NCBI RefSeq assembly: GCF_004664715.2
Contig: NC_051068.1
Span: 130,344,716-130,408,715, forward strand
Source: Peromyscus leucopus
Lineage: Eukaryota; Chordata; Mammalia; Rodentia; Cricetidae
Direction of reading: 5' to 3'
Length of the DNA: 64,000 nucleotides
The notes below the pieces were generated by a model, which saw only the letters and a list, made by a program, of their open reading frames with translations, had not been told where the DNA came from and made no database searches. This document shows, in pieces, positions 34,023 through 44,877 of the stretch (position 1 is its first letter; every line of letters begins with the position of its first letter). Made by a program: the position numbers and the translations under genes.

Positions 34023-36540
34023 TTTCCCCCTTTTTGTCTAAATAAAAAAGAAAGATTTTAACATAATAAAATTATACACAACAAAAACAGTTATCAAGTA
34101 AGAATTACAGTTACAATATCCAGTCCACTTATATTTGACAAAACTAAAAAAAAAAAAAATACTCTATGATCTATCATATCTTTGTGAATCTAAAGTTTTA
34201 TACCTAATTTACTTTTTACCATAACTAAGAAAATCTATAAGTTTAATTAGTCTTTAACTCCCTCAAAGACCCCAGAAGGGTGTAATGTTACTGAATGACA
34301 GGGACATGTGGCTGCCTGTATATTCACCCAAAGTTTTTCTGTAAGGTTGGGGTATCCAACTTAGACCTATAGGCCTAGTATATCTGATGGCAATTTCTGA
34401 GAAGCAGGGAATTTTGAGGGACTGTCTTACTTCGATTTGGCAAAGTTTGGCAGTTGCCTTTTTGCATCCTAATGTTCCAGTTTGGACAGTATACTGTCCC
34501 CAGTTGAGGCAAGGGTGGTTTCTTTGCCCACATGGCTAGTTTTTGCCATAAAGAAAACTAACTCCATACAGAAGTTCTTTGATGCTCATCATCTTCTTTT
34601 GTAGTAAATTGGTACTGTCAGGAGCAGACATATTTCACTTTCATGAAAAGTCTTATGTTATTAAATCATTTTAAATGCCATATTCTGTAGTCCTTGAAGT
34701 GTTTGAGGACCATCTACCTATCTAAATATATCTGTTTAACCTTGAAAACATACCTAATATGACTATAAGTTTGATTATTACAGATGACTAACTGCTGTGG
34801 AATGGTCTTTCTATATGCTGTGAATATGTGTTGCTACAGTTGGTTAAAAAAGAAGCTGTTTTGGCCTACAGCAAGACAGAATACAGCAAGGTGGGAAATC
34901 CAAGAGAGATACAGGGAGAAGAAAGGCAGAGCCAGGGAAACACCAGGCTGCTGCCCAAGGAACAACTTGTCAGCAGACTGGTAAAGCCATGGCAATGCAC
35001 AGATTAATACAAATGGGTTAATTTAAGATGAAAGAGCTAGCTAGCAAGAATCCTGAGACATAGACCAGACAGTTTGTGATTAATATTAAGCTTTTAACTG
35101 ATTATTCCGATACTGGTGGCAGGAAAGATTTTTATGGCTACAACTAACTTAATTTGTATTTTGTAATTGTATATTATATTTTTAAATGAGTTGCATAAAA
35201 ATAATACCATAAACAAGAGTAGAAACATACATATAGTGTAACAAAATTAACTTTAAATTTGTATCAGTAAACCAAAATCCATACCAATACAAAATATTTG
35301 AGATTAATAGTTGTTATTTGGGTTAAGGTAGATCCAATAATCTATGCTTTTATGTCATCATTTTTATATCACATCTCCATTTTTCCTTTAGAAAGAGATT
35401 TTTGAATACTCTGCTTAGCTTTTTTTTTCTGACTATGACTAATAACAACTTGTAACAACCCCCCCTTAAATGATAACATACATTCATAACCAATCTTTTG
35501 GGAATGTAAGCATTGTTGTTGCTAGACTGCTTCCTATTGTTTGGGAGTACTGGCATCTTTGAGGGAAGCTAGAGAATGTCAGGATAATTGTTAAGTCTTG
35601 GTTGGAGTATTCTGTGAGGTTGGATCATGTCAGTCAGTAGCTTTGAAGCTGTTCTGGATGCTAGATCACCTGGGCCATCCATTTTTTATTGATGTCTGGT
35701 CCCCTTGTTCTGAAAACATATAAACTTTTAAAGGTAATATACATATCTGTACTGATACAAGTATAGATTGCACACCCTACACAAGTCAGCCAAAGATGAT
35801 TTTTTTTTTTGTTTTATGTTTGAGCAAGTAAAATATACATTAGATGTCTTGTAGTTCTCCTAGGTTTATTTCCTTATGTTTGTTGTCAAGATTTTTAGGG
35901 GTTCTTCCCCTATCAAACATGATCCATATTAACATGGGAGAAATCCACAGCCTCTTGTCTCCTGTGGAAATAAAAGAATAGCCTCTTCACCAAAGTAACA
36001 TATCTTTTAACTTTCATTTTGAAGTCAAAACATTTTTAAATATATATGTTGGTTTAATCTAGCAGTTTTTATAACTCAATGTGTCTAAACAGCTGTTGTT
36101 CCTTTTAAGCAACTAAAAAAAAAATCTAAAGAAAACACAATAACATACAGAATCCAGAGTCCCTATGTATTTTTGATCTTTACATGGCTTACTATACTTT
36201 TTTTAAAGACTTCATTATTTTTAAACATTTTTTTAACCTATGAATGTCTCTACCCTTCCTTCTTTCTCCCCCAAGCCTATGTATATTGTTAAACACACTG
36301 TAAACTGTTTAAAGTTATTTTCCATCTGGATCTGTCTTTACTGAGCATCTGTATTGTTTTTTGATCAAATGAGACAAATCTTAAACTGTTTGTCAGCCAC
36401 TGACAGTATAGTTTAGCTTATTGCATGGCAGTAGTACATGGTGGCTGGTGGGTGGCTCCTCTCACAGGCAGCTGCTGGTAGACATGTCTTGGTACTGCAG
36501 CTGGAATGATCGACATGAAACTAAGAAGCCAATTTTGGCT
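34023..36540 (-). mobile_element. Noncoding internal region of the minus-strand ERV
   Basis: Starting at a polypurine tract (34023-34037), this AT-rich sequence is homologous in reverse complement to the noncoding 3' part of the plus-strand ERV at 38945-41718. For example, the complement of 34525-34690 aligns with 40600-40770 (shared GGCATTTAAAATGATTTAATAAC, GACAGTACCAAT versus GGCAGGACCAAT, and TATGGAGTTAG versus TATGGAGTTAA). It is interrupted by the LTR at 34793-35142. No gag, pro or pol is visible, and its right limit near 36.5 kb is uncertain. Confidence 0.65.
34793..35142 (+). mobile_element. Solo LTR nested in an ERV, TSD ACTAAC
   Basis: The 350-bp LTR starts TGCTGTGGAATGG and ends TTTATGGCTACA. 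Perfect 6-bp duplications ACTAAC lie at 34787-34792 and 35143-35148. It has TGAATATGTGTTGC, GATTAATACAAATGGG and GATTATTCCGATACTGG in the order of the 33676 and 46571 LTRs. It inserted into the interior of the minus-strand ERV and is therefore younger than that ERV. Confidence 0.92.
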
Positions 36541-36940
36541 CTATTTTGGTGAGGAGGAATCTTTTTAAGCTTTTTCATGTTTTATGTGGATGTAAGTGCC
36601 TGATATTTGGGCACCAGCTCCCTGAGTCTCTGTGCATTCCTTTATGCTTTGATATTGCTGTTTTAAAGGGCCTTGTTTTCTGGATGTCCTCTATACCCTC
36701 TGGTTCTTACACACTTCCTGCCTCCACTTCTGTGGGGTGGGGGTGGGGGAAGGTTGTATGTGTGGGTGTTCCCTGAGCCCTGAAGGGAAGGATTTGATAG
36801 AGCCATCGTGTTTAGAGTTGAATGTTCCAAGGTCTCTCATTCTCTGTGTTATGCCTGGCATGGCTCTCTGTATTTGTTCCTATCTGCTACACAAGGAAGC
36901 TTCTCTTATGATGACTGACCAAGACTTTGATCTGCTTACC
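36541..36940 (+). repeat. Unnamed interspersed sequence upstream of gag
   Basis: It holds CCCTGAAGGGAAGGATTTGATAGAG, GTTCCAAGGTCTCTCATTCTCTG and TCTGTATTTGTTCC, a phrase set I associate with a rodent interspersed repeat but cannot assign. It separates the two ERV arms. Open frames here are not convincing coding sequence. Confidence 0.35.
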
Positions 36941-36994
36941 GGGTGGGAGTGGCCTTCAGTATCCCTAGTAACGCCTGGTGGAGTTGGGGGCTTG

Positions 36995-38044
36995 GAAATG
37001 TTGGATTTATGAAGGTTAAAGGAGGAAATAGTATCTTATGGCATGCATTCCCCATATGTAAACAAATGTTAAACTCTTGGTCAACATATAATAGGATTGT
37101 ACCACAGGACTGGCTGGAGCTGGCACAAGCTGTTCTGGAACCCAGCCAAAGGTTACATTGGCTAACTTGGTTTAAGGATGAAGCTAAAAACATAGAAAAA
37201 CAATGGAAGGATAAAGGAATACAAGTTTGCCAGGATCAGCTTTTTTTTTTTTTTTGGTTTTTCGAGACAGGGTTTCTCTGTGTAGCTTTGCGCCTTTCCT
37301 GGAGCTCACTTGGTAGCCCAGGCTGGCCTCAAACTCACAAAGATCCGCCTGCCTCTGCCTCCTGAGTGCTGGGATTAAAGGCGTGCGCCACCACGCCTGG
37401 CCAGGATCAGCTTATTGGAGAAGGCCAACATGTTTCAGTACAAACACAATGTTTATATGATGTCCAAACCCTAATTTTATGTCGAACAGCAGCCTTGAAT
37501 GCATGGGACAGAGTTGAGGAACTAGGAAAAAAAAAAACTGAGTCTTTTATGAAGGTTATACAAGGCCCAAAAGAATCTATCACAGATTTTTTTACAAAGA
37601 CTGGCTTCAGCAGTAAAGAGAATGGTCTCAGATTCAGAAGCTAGTAAAATAAAAATTGTATCTTTGGCATTTGAGAATGCGAATGCAGCATGCAAAAGAA
37701 TAATCAGGCCATTTAAGGCAATATCTGCACCTTTGGAAGATTGGACTAGAGACACGGTTAATGTTGAGGCTCATGAGCATGATGATATGTGGGTAGGAGA
37801 AGCAATTTCAAAAGGTTTGAGGAATGTTAGATGTTTTGGATGTGGAAAGCAAGGACATTTGAAAAGGGACTGTAAACAGGTCATTCCTAGAAACAATGTT
37901 TCTTCAAGGAACAATGGCAACAGAATGCCCCTTCCTTCTGGACTATGCAGATGGTGTGGTAAGGGAAAACACTGGACCAACAAATGTAGATCAACAAAGA
38001 ACAGACAGGGTAATCATTTGCCTCAGTCTTCAGGAAACTCCTAG
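36995..38044 (+). pseudogene. gag: Class II (betaretrovirus-like) gag fragment
   Basis: Capsid and nucleocapsid are readable. Landmarks are LWHAFPICKQML, RIVPQDWLELAQAVLEP, then, after a B1 insertion, IGEGQHVSVQTQ and RTAALNAWDRVEE. A frameshift near 37587-37600 moves reading to FENANAACKRIIRPF, DTVNVEAHEHDD and two CCHC zinc knuckles, CFGCGKQGHLKRDC and CRWCGKGKHWTNKC. Two knuckles with this capsid order fit betaretrovirus-like (ERV-K/mys-type) Gag. The matrix part is missing. Stop at 38042-38044. Confidence 0.9.
37243..37401 (-). mobile_element. B1 SINE inserted in ERV gag
   Basis: This is a nearly complete minus-strand B1 (poly-T 37243-37255, GGTTTTTCGAGACAGGG, TTTGCGCCTTTCCTGG, GGGATTAAAGGCGTGCGCC). 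A perfect 12-bp duplication CAGGATCAGCTT flanks it (37231-37242 and 37402-37413). It splits the capsid sequence and adds a stop-ending frame. Confidence 0.95.
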
Positions 38045-38136
38045 AGGGGCCTCATGCAGGCCCCTATAGCAAATCCAGTTCAAACCTTTCCTGCAGCCAT
38101 AGAGGAAACGCCTGCTCAGAGCGATTAAGTAACCAA

Positions 38137-38758
38137 ATGCCTATTGGAATAAGTCATGCTGGTCAGGATGATGAAACAGAGAGAATAGAAAATTCAGGAG
38201 AAAACATAAAGAAAAATTTTTGGCAAACTTCTATTAATGAACAAAGACCAAATTTAACAAAAAAAAATAAATGGCGTTTTGTTGTCTGGTCTGGTAGACA
38301 CAGGTGTGGACGTTACCATAATTGCACCAGAATTTTGGCATCCAACTTGGCCTCTTCAGGAGGTAAACGTTCAACTGTTAGGAATTGGGACATTATCTCA
38401 GGTGAAACAGAGTGCAAGATGGCTCAAATGTATAGGTCTAGAAGGACAGAGAGGAAAATTAAAATCATATGTGGCTAACACAGCTATGAACCTGTGGGGT
38501 CGAGACTTATTGCAAAAATGGAATAGTCAGATTAACATGCCTCCAATTTCAGAAACAAATCATAAACTAGCACATGTTTCTGAGAGAAATATTAGAAGAT
38601 ATTGTTCTAATGAGTGGTCACCAGTCATCCATATTATACAAGAACAGGGCACAATAACTGATGATCTTCCAAAGACACCAACAGCTCTACCTTTAAAATG
38701 GTTAACAGACAAGCCTGTATGGGTCCAACAATGGCCTTTAACAACAGAGAAACTCTAG
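38137..38758 (+). pseudogene. pro: Class II retroviral protease with start of pol
   Basis: The aspartic protease frame contains GLVDTGVDVTIIAPEFW, with catalytic D-T-G but Val where Ala is usual after the DTG, and further on MNLWGRDLLQ, the second conserved retropepsin motif. Reading frames 38137-38478 and 38279-38758 overlap because of an indel in an A-run near 38258-38270. The frame runs on into the pro/pol linker and stops at a TAG at 38756-38758 beside the RT start (WPLTTEKL). Confidence 0.9.
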
Positions 38759-38944
38759 GCTTTAGAAGAGCTGGTAGAAGAACAGTTAAATGCTCATCAC
38801 ATTGAAGAATCCACCAGCCCTTGGAATTCTGTATTTGTTATTAAAAAGAAATCTGGTAAATGGAGAATGGTAACAGACCATAGAGCAATTAACAAAGTAA
38901 TTCAGCCAATGGGCTCTCTACAATCTGGAAAAAAGCCAAATTAA
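38759..38944 (+). pseudogene. pol: N-terminal stub of class II reverse transcriptase
   Basis: In the same frame after the TAG, the fingers region reads [29 protein letters not shown] and [11 protein letters not shown], typical of ERV-K-like RT. It breaks off at about 38940, before the palm YXDD active site, with the following sequence switching to AT-rich noncoding DNA. RT palm, RNase H and integrase are missing by deletion, so the element cannot encode enzyme. Confidence 0.88.
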
Positions 38945-40072
38945 TTAAGGGATTATTCTATTATTAATCTCAACTCTTTGATTCTATTCTGATTCTTTAA
39001 AATTTTCTTAAAGTATGAATTTTATATCAAAATTTACAAGATTAATATATATATACATATATATATATATACACACACATTTTAAACTTTGTTAATATAT
39101 GCATGGTCATATAGAGTACTAACTAATTCTAGAAAAAAGGCTTCAATTAGCTGCATATATATGTCTTTGTGTTTGAGTCTCTTATCAGTTTTCTGCAGGA
39201 AATCTGCCAGGCCAAACATCAACTGAAGTCTCCAGGAAGAAGATGGGCCCCACAACAACAACAATTCCACGTGGACAATAATAATATCACTAAGCTGACA
39301 AACATCATCTACAGATCAACTTTGAACTACAAGGTGCTCAGAGCAATTTTTAGATGACTAGCTGAGATGATCCATTCTCAAAGACTTCATGAATAAGGAC
39401 TTGAGATAAACCCTGAACTTTGGCATTATACACAGTCTGGATAATGAAGGATATAGTTACCTTTCCTAGAATTTGACAACTAACCTAAAATTTTTCTTTC
39501 AGGATAAGGATAACTTTGCCCAAACCCAGCAGGAAACAATTTTAAGAATATGATGCCCACATTCCCAAAGAGGTGGTGTGGGGCAGGTGGATTTTTAGTC
39601 TTTTTAATGTTTTTTTGAGTCTGGGATAATTTTCATTGTTTAGGGGGGTTGGTTACAAGTTTTTGTCAAGGGTTAGAAAAAAGGCTAAGCAAAGGAAATT
39701 AGATTTAAGGTTCTTGTTTAAAAAAAGAAAGAAAGGAAGGAAGGAAGGAAGAAAGAAAGAAAGAAAAAAAAGAAAATTACTAGTTTTAAATACTTTACAT
39801 TGGATTGGACTGTTTTATATTGTATACAAATTTGAAATTGATATTGTTAGAAAATGCTATATGCATATTTCTAATTGTATTTATACCATTCATTTAACAA
39901 TGTAATGCAATTTTCTGATTTTTGAATGTTATTATTACCAACTATTAGGATATAAAGAATGAAAGTTAGTAGTTAGACATTACAATAGAACTTGTAGTCA
40001 TAATAGACATGTTTTAAAAATTGAGCAGAGATATTTTAGACAGGTCATCTTCAAACCCTTCAGAGATCTACA
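38945..40072 (+). mobile_element. Noncoding 3' interior of the plus-strand ERV (first part)
   Basis: AT-rich, with short TA/CA repeats at 39044-39080 and a (GAAA/GGAA)n run at 39726-39770. Phrases such as AAGAGGTGGTGTGGGGCAGGTGG (39569) are of the kind found in the long untranslated 3' parts of rodent class II ERVs. No env-like open frame is present. Confidence 0.6.
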
Positions 40073-40078
40073 GAATAT

Positions 40079-40597
40079 TGCTGTGGGATGTTCTGTATGT
40101 CCTGTGGGAGCCCTTCTTGGGTTCTTTGTGGCGTTACCCAGCAGGTCCGCATAGAGGATGATTAGGACCATGGGCCTGAGTGCAGGTGTCTGAGATGGTC
40201 TGCACTTGGCTGTGCTGGGGGATGGTCTGTATGTCAAGCTGTTCTGATTGATCAATAAATAAAACCTGATTGGCTGTGGCTAGGCAGGAAGGATAGGCGG
40301 GACTAACAGAGAGGAGAAATAAAAGGACAGGAAGGCAGAAGGACTGACTGCCAGATGCTGCCATGACCAGCAGCATGTGAAGATGCCGGTAGGCCACCAG
40401 CCACATGGCAAGGTATAGATTTATGGAAATGGACTAATTTAAGCTATAAGCACAGTTAGCAAGAAGCCTGCCATGGCCATACAGTTTGTAAGCAATATAA
40501 GTCTCTGTGTTTACTTGGTTGGGTCTGAGCGGCTGTGGGACTGGCGGGTGACAAAGATTTGTCCTGACTGTGGGCAAGGTGGAAAACTCTAGCAACA
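40079..40597 (+). mobile_element. Nested LTR with duplicated 5' end, TSD GAATAT
   Basis: The 519-bp LTR has TG...CA ends (TGCTGTGGGATG ... CTCTAGCAACA) and perfect 6-bp duplications GAATAT (40073-40078 and 40598-40603). It is a sister of 58068-58455, but its first 23 bases recur, with two changes, at 40213-40235, adding about 130 bp. It contains CAATAAATAAAACC (poly(A) signal). It lies in the plus-strand ERV interior. Confidence 0.92.
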
Positions 40598-40603
40598 GAA
40601 TAT

Positions 40604-41718
40604 GGCATTTAAAATGATTTAATAACTTAGAAATTTTTCTTTTTTGAGACATGTTGGTTTCTGGCAGGACCAATCTACTTCAGAGAAAATATGGGCATTG
40701 AAGAAACTGCATATGGAGTTAACTTTCATTGTGGCAAAGTTAGCCACTGGACAACAAAGTATCCTCGAATCAACAGGACAAAACGAACAGACAGAACACA
40801 AAACAAAGGACTACTGATTCTTGCCAAAACAAGTGTGGTTATGACTTTATCAAAAAGCATCTTCTGAGGCCAGGACAATATAGCCCCATCCCTGAAGTGG
40901 CCTTCCCAATCTGGAAAAGGTACAGTGCCCTTTCCTTCGAAGACAGCTTAACAGGCAGTGGGCCAATGGCTTCTGTTGTGCAATGGAACAGCAGCTGAAA
41001 CAGTTATTCTTGAAGAGTAACTAAGTTCATTCCTCTCAATAGTAGACTGGCATTTAATAAAGGGATGTGGAGCAGAAGGGAATGCTGAGATGAAGCCATA
41101 TATACACAGCCAAGAAGAATGGACAGCTGAATTCAAAAACTGACAACAATTTCCAGAATTTAAAATCCTGAATCATGACACTAGTGGAATTCAGGTGTTT
41201 CTGGTACATGGACTGCTCTCACCCAATGTGAGGTTGAACTGTTGACCTTGTGTACATCCTACTTCACAAATGAGCCTGTCAGATACGCTAATCCTATAGG
41301 CTGAAGATGATGACCCAACATTTTGGAGAAACCTCAGGTGACTGTCTAGGCAGCTGGCTGTTTCTGTCAACTCACAAAATTTTTGGAAGTTTCTTGCATG
41401 CACTTCCTGTTTTTATTTTTGTTAGCTAATATTATTTCCTTCTTGGGTCTCTGAAGGAGTTGAAGATTAGTTAGTTATAGTTGAAGATTAATTAGGATAG
41501 AAAGTGAATAATTAGATACATTTTGGACTTACCAAAATAGGATAGATAATGGAATTATTTTCTCTGATTTGTCAAATACAAATGGACTAGACATTGTTTA
41601 GGTATTTATTACTTGTATATATTGTATATAGTTATTGTACTTTTGTATATAGTTTTTCTTTTGTTAGGTATAACCTTTCGCTTTTTTTTCTTTTTATGAA
41701 AATAAAAAAGGGGAAATA
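40604..41718 (+). mobile_element. Noncoding 3' interior of the plus-strand ERV (second part) with polypurine tract
   Basis: This resumes the ERV interior after the nested LTR. Its beginning is homologous to the reverse complement of about 34525-34690. A short frame contains NFHCGKVSHWTTKYPRI, which resembles a zinc knuckle but lacks its first and last cysteines. The segment ends in the polypurine tract AAAATAAAAAAGGGGAAATA (41699-41718), where plus-strand DNA synthesis primes. Confidence 0.7.
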
Positions 41719-42137
41719 TGGTGGTATTCTATTTGTACTGAAATGTGATTTTAATGGTATGTTAGTAAATAAAGTTGCCCAGGTGTCAGAGCTATTAGAG
41801 CCATAGAAAGAAGGTGGCGGTGGTGGTGCACGCCTTTAATCCCATAGATCTCTGTGTGTTCAGGGATACAGCCAGCATTGGAGACATATGCCTTTAAGAC
41901 CTGGAGGGCTGTACTTACAGGCAGTGATGAGGCAATCATGTGTTTGGGTTTACAACCAATGAGAAGGCAGAACAGAAAGACTATTTAAAGACATACACAC
42001 AAGAAGTAGGTCTCTTTTGGAGAGCTAGGAACACCACAGGAAGGGAAAGGTTTTAGCTCTGACCTCTGACCTCTTGGCTTTCTCTTTTAAATTGGTTCTG
42101 TGTTTCTTATTTAATAAGACAGTTGGTTACATCTACA
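41719..42137 (+). mobile_element. 3' LTR of the plus-strand ERV, with B1-derived segment
   Basis: This 419-bp LTR directly follows the polypurine tract. It starts TGGTGGTATTCTATTTG and ends GGTTACATCTACA. It contains a B1-like piece (GCACGCCTTTAATCCC at 41828 and a second GCCTTTAAGACC module), a TATTTAAAG TATA-like element (about 41981), and ATTTAATAAGAC near the end. It belongs to a different LTR group from the 33676 LTR, although the interiors are related. Confidence 0.8.
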
Positions 42138-42159
42138 AAAGCAACATCTTTTTCTTTTT

Positions 42160-42178
42160 TCTTCTTTCTTTTTCTTTT

Positions 42179-42228
<50 letters not shown>

Positions 42229-42373
42229 GTTTTTCGAGACAGGGTTCTCTGTGTAGCTTTGCGCCTTTCCTGGAACTCGCTTTGGAGACCAGGCTGGCTT
42301 CGAACTCACAGAGATCCGCCTGCCTCTGCTCCCGAGTGCTGGGATTAAAGGCGTGCACCACCACCGCCCGGCA
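42160..42373 (-). mobile_element. B1 SINE with long T tract, TSD ATCTTTTTCTTTTT
   Basis: A minus-strand B1 (GGTTTTTCGAGACAGGG ... GGCGTGCACCACCACC) has an unusually long tail, about 47 uninterrupted T on the plus strand (42181-42227). A 14-bp duplication lies at 42146-42159 and 42374-42387. It landed nine bases downstream of the ERV 3' LTR. Confidence 0.93.
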
Positions 42374-42387
42374 ATCTTTTTCTTTTT

Positions 42388-42605
42388 AAAATAGAATTTT
42401 ACATTTATTTGTGTGTGCGAGACAGAAGGAAAGATTAGGGGCAGGGAGGTAGAATGCATGCTAAAGTACATATTTGGAGACCAGAGGTCAATTTGTAGGA
42501 CTTGGATCTTTCTTTTACTTTATGTATTCCAGGAATGGAACTCAGGTTATCATTCTTGTTCCAAAACTATTTTACCAACTGAGTCATCTAGACAGCCTGT
42601 GGATC
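42388..42605 (-). mobile_element. B3 SINE
   Basis: On the plus strand the complement order is GAGACAGAAGG, TTGGAGACCAGAGGTCAATTTG, TTCCAGGAATGGAACTCAGG, ACCAACTGAGTCATCTAGACAGCC. The last is the complement of the tRNA-like head. Moderately diverged. Confidence 0.75.
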
Positions 42606-43489
42606 TTCCCTCCAAATATGATATGAAGCAGATTTACACGAAGACCAGCAGTCCAATGAAAAATAAAGTACTGGTTCACCATTAAAGCTGGGTCGGCGTT
42701 CACCCTGTGATGAAGATCTCTATATATGGAGTTTAAGTTGACTTAAGTGAGAATGGAAAGTTTCCATTTTCACCTTTATCCATATAGACTTCTATGATTA
42801 CCTTCTCTAATTAGAAATTAAAAGGAGGACAAGAGAGATCTGTGGAGACAGACACTGCTGTTTACTCTGCTTCCTCTATTAGGAATGAAATTCTACTTGC
42901 TCCCATCAAAGCTTTTAAGAAGAAAGATTCCTGATTAAATTGTCAGAAAGCACTCTACACATGCCCTCTATCTTGGCTATGTCTTTACTGTACATTTTAG
43001 CCTTTTAATGATTGCTTACTAAGATTTTAATTTAATGTTTTTTGATGATCTCATACATGAGTGCTGTATTTACATCATTCTCACTCTTCTCTTTCCCTCC
43101 TCCAACTCTCCCTATGTCCCCTCTGTTCTCTTTCAGATGGATGACTATTATTTTTTCATTAGTTATTATTGTTACAGAGCTTTGTTGCTCTAATCTGTGA
43201 GATGAATCTAACATTAGGCCTGTCAAACTATAGGTGTGTACCCAAGTACCTTAAACAACACCAGGGGCAGACTTTGTACTACAGCTTTAAATCCAAGAAT
43301 AGCAATTAGAATTCCTGGGGAAAAACTGTCTGCAGCGACTGATAGACTAGATAGAGCTTCAGCACCATGGAGAGACTGGACTATTACAGGTCCAGAGTCT
43401 AATGTCTTATTCTGAGCTATCTTTAGCACCACTTCCAATAGCCATTCCTTGCCCATCACTGTGTCTAAGCTAACATCCTGTGACTAACA

Positions 43490-43494
<5 letters not shown>
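42606..43494. other. No gene; short antisense L1 tail fragment
   Basis: 43015-43195 resembles an antisense L1 3' tail (TGATGATCTCATACATGAG, TCTTTCCCTCCTCCAAC). The rest is unnamed. Two minus-strand open frames (43032-43226, 43223-43459) show no motif. Confidence 0.45.

Positions 43495-43525
<31 letters not shown>
43495..43525. repeat. Poly(A) tract
   Basis: About 30 uninterrupted A follow AGATTT. It may be the tail of an unrecognised retrotransposon or an expanded homopolymer. Confidence 0.9.
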
Positions 43526-43530
<5 letters not shown>

Positions 43531-43654
43531 TAGAATATATTAACTTAGCAGATCACTGGCTTCCAACAACTCAAAAACTAAAAATGTCATCGGATGACAC
43601 CTTATACCTATTGAAAAGCTTGCCCCCATCTTTTTGTAACCACCTGTGCTGAAT

Positions 43655-44042
43655 AGTTTTGCAACTTGACACAAGCTAAAGCCATCTGAGAGGACAGATC
43701 ATCAATTAAGAAAATGCCTCCATAAGATCAGGCTGTAGGTAAGCTTGTAGGGCATTTTTTTATTAAGTGATTAATGAGGGAGTTTCCAGCCCATTGTAGT
43801 AGGTCCTGGGTTCTATAAGAAGTCAGGTTGAGCAAGCCATGTGGAACAAACCAGTAACCAGCATCCTTCCATGGACTCTACATCAGCTTTTGCCTACAGG
43901 TTCCTGCCCTGTTTAAGTTACTGTCCTGACTTCTTTCAATGATGAACAGTGATATGGTAGTGTAAGCCAAATAAATCTTTTCCTCCCCATGTTGCTTTGG
44001 TCATGGTGTTTCATCTCAGCAACAGAAACCCTAACTAAAGTG
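43655..44042 (+). repeat. Medium-reiterated rodent repeat (RMER1-like)
   Basis: Landmarks TTGCAACTTGACACAAGC, AAAATGCCTCCATAAGATCAGG, AGCAAGCCATGTGG, GTAAGCCAAATAAATC and CAGCAACAGAAACCCTAAC are a well-known rodent repeat. Its opposite-strand relative lies at 47033-47440. The AAATAAAT and the terminal CCTAACTAAAG are characteristic. Confidence 0.75.
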
Positions 44043-44875
44043 CTACCTCTCTGATATACTGCCCAATGCATTTTAAACCTACTTTGATTTATGACTTCCT
44101 TTGTTCTGTAAAACTATACAACTCTCTGAAACTGTTTTTATTCTGGAACATGAAATTTACATTAACCTAAATCTGTGTTTTTTGGAATGGCCACTAAAAA
44201 TAGCTTCAGAATAAATGATCCCTTATTGCCTTTATGATGAGAGCTGTGGCTTTGTGATGATACCACTCTGCTCTGCTTTAGCCACAGTGCCAGACCCACT
44301 GAGCTATATGCATATCTAGACCATGATGCCCTCAAGCTATCACTCATATTGTTCCCAGTGTGGGAGATGTTCTTCCACCACTGTATATATGACTATCTTT
44401 TTCTGAGACTGATTCTTTTACACATGTCACTTCCTACACAGTACCCTGGTCCTCCACATCCTCTGTCCTTTGCCCCATAGGTTCTACTAAATAGAATGTG
44501 TATTTTTCCAGCTTATAAATTCTTTTAAGGAAGGATTCAAATTGTTTTCTCTTCTCTGTCCCTTGGAGAAGAGATAACTCACGAACCAGTACCCTGCTTC
44601 CATCCCCACTGAATTGATTATGCCTTTTGTACCCTGTAAGCAGCAAACATAATATGAATGAAAATCAATTCACAAACCTCAAAACAAAAAAAAAAATAAA
44701 ATTAACATAAATTCTTACATTATACAAACAAAAGCCCTCAAAGTGGATAATTGACCTAAGTATAAAATACAACGTGGTAAAACTTCTAGAAGAAAGCTAT
44801 TTTGATCTTATTATTAACAAAAGTTTATTGGACACGTAATAATTCTTACATAAAAAATATAAATCACAGGGTCTT
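44043..44875. other. No gene recognised
   Basis: No repeat or exon I can support. Frames at 44162-44347 and 44434-44646 on the minus strand lack motifs. Confidence 0.5.
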
Positions 44876-44877
44876 AC

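Noticed and set aside
40619..40801. Zinc-knuckle-like peptide NFHCGKVSHWTTKY upstream of the plus-strand 3' LTR
   Set aside because: The first and last Cys of a CCHC knuckle are missing, and the homologous interior on the minus-strand element is noncoding, so this is most likely chance.
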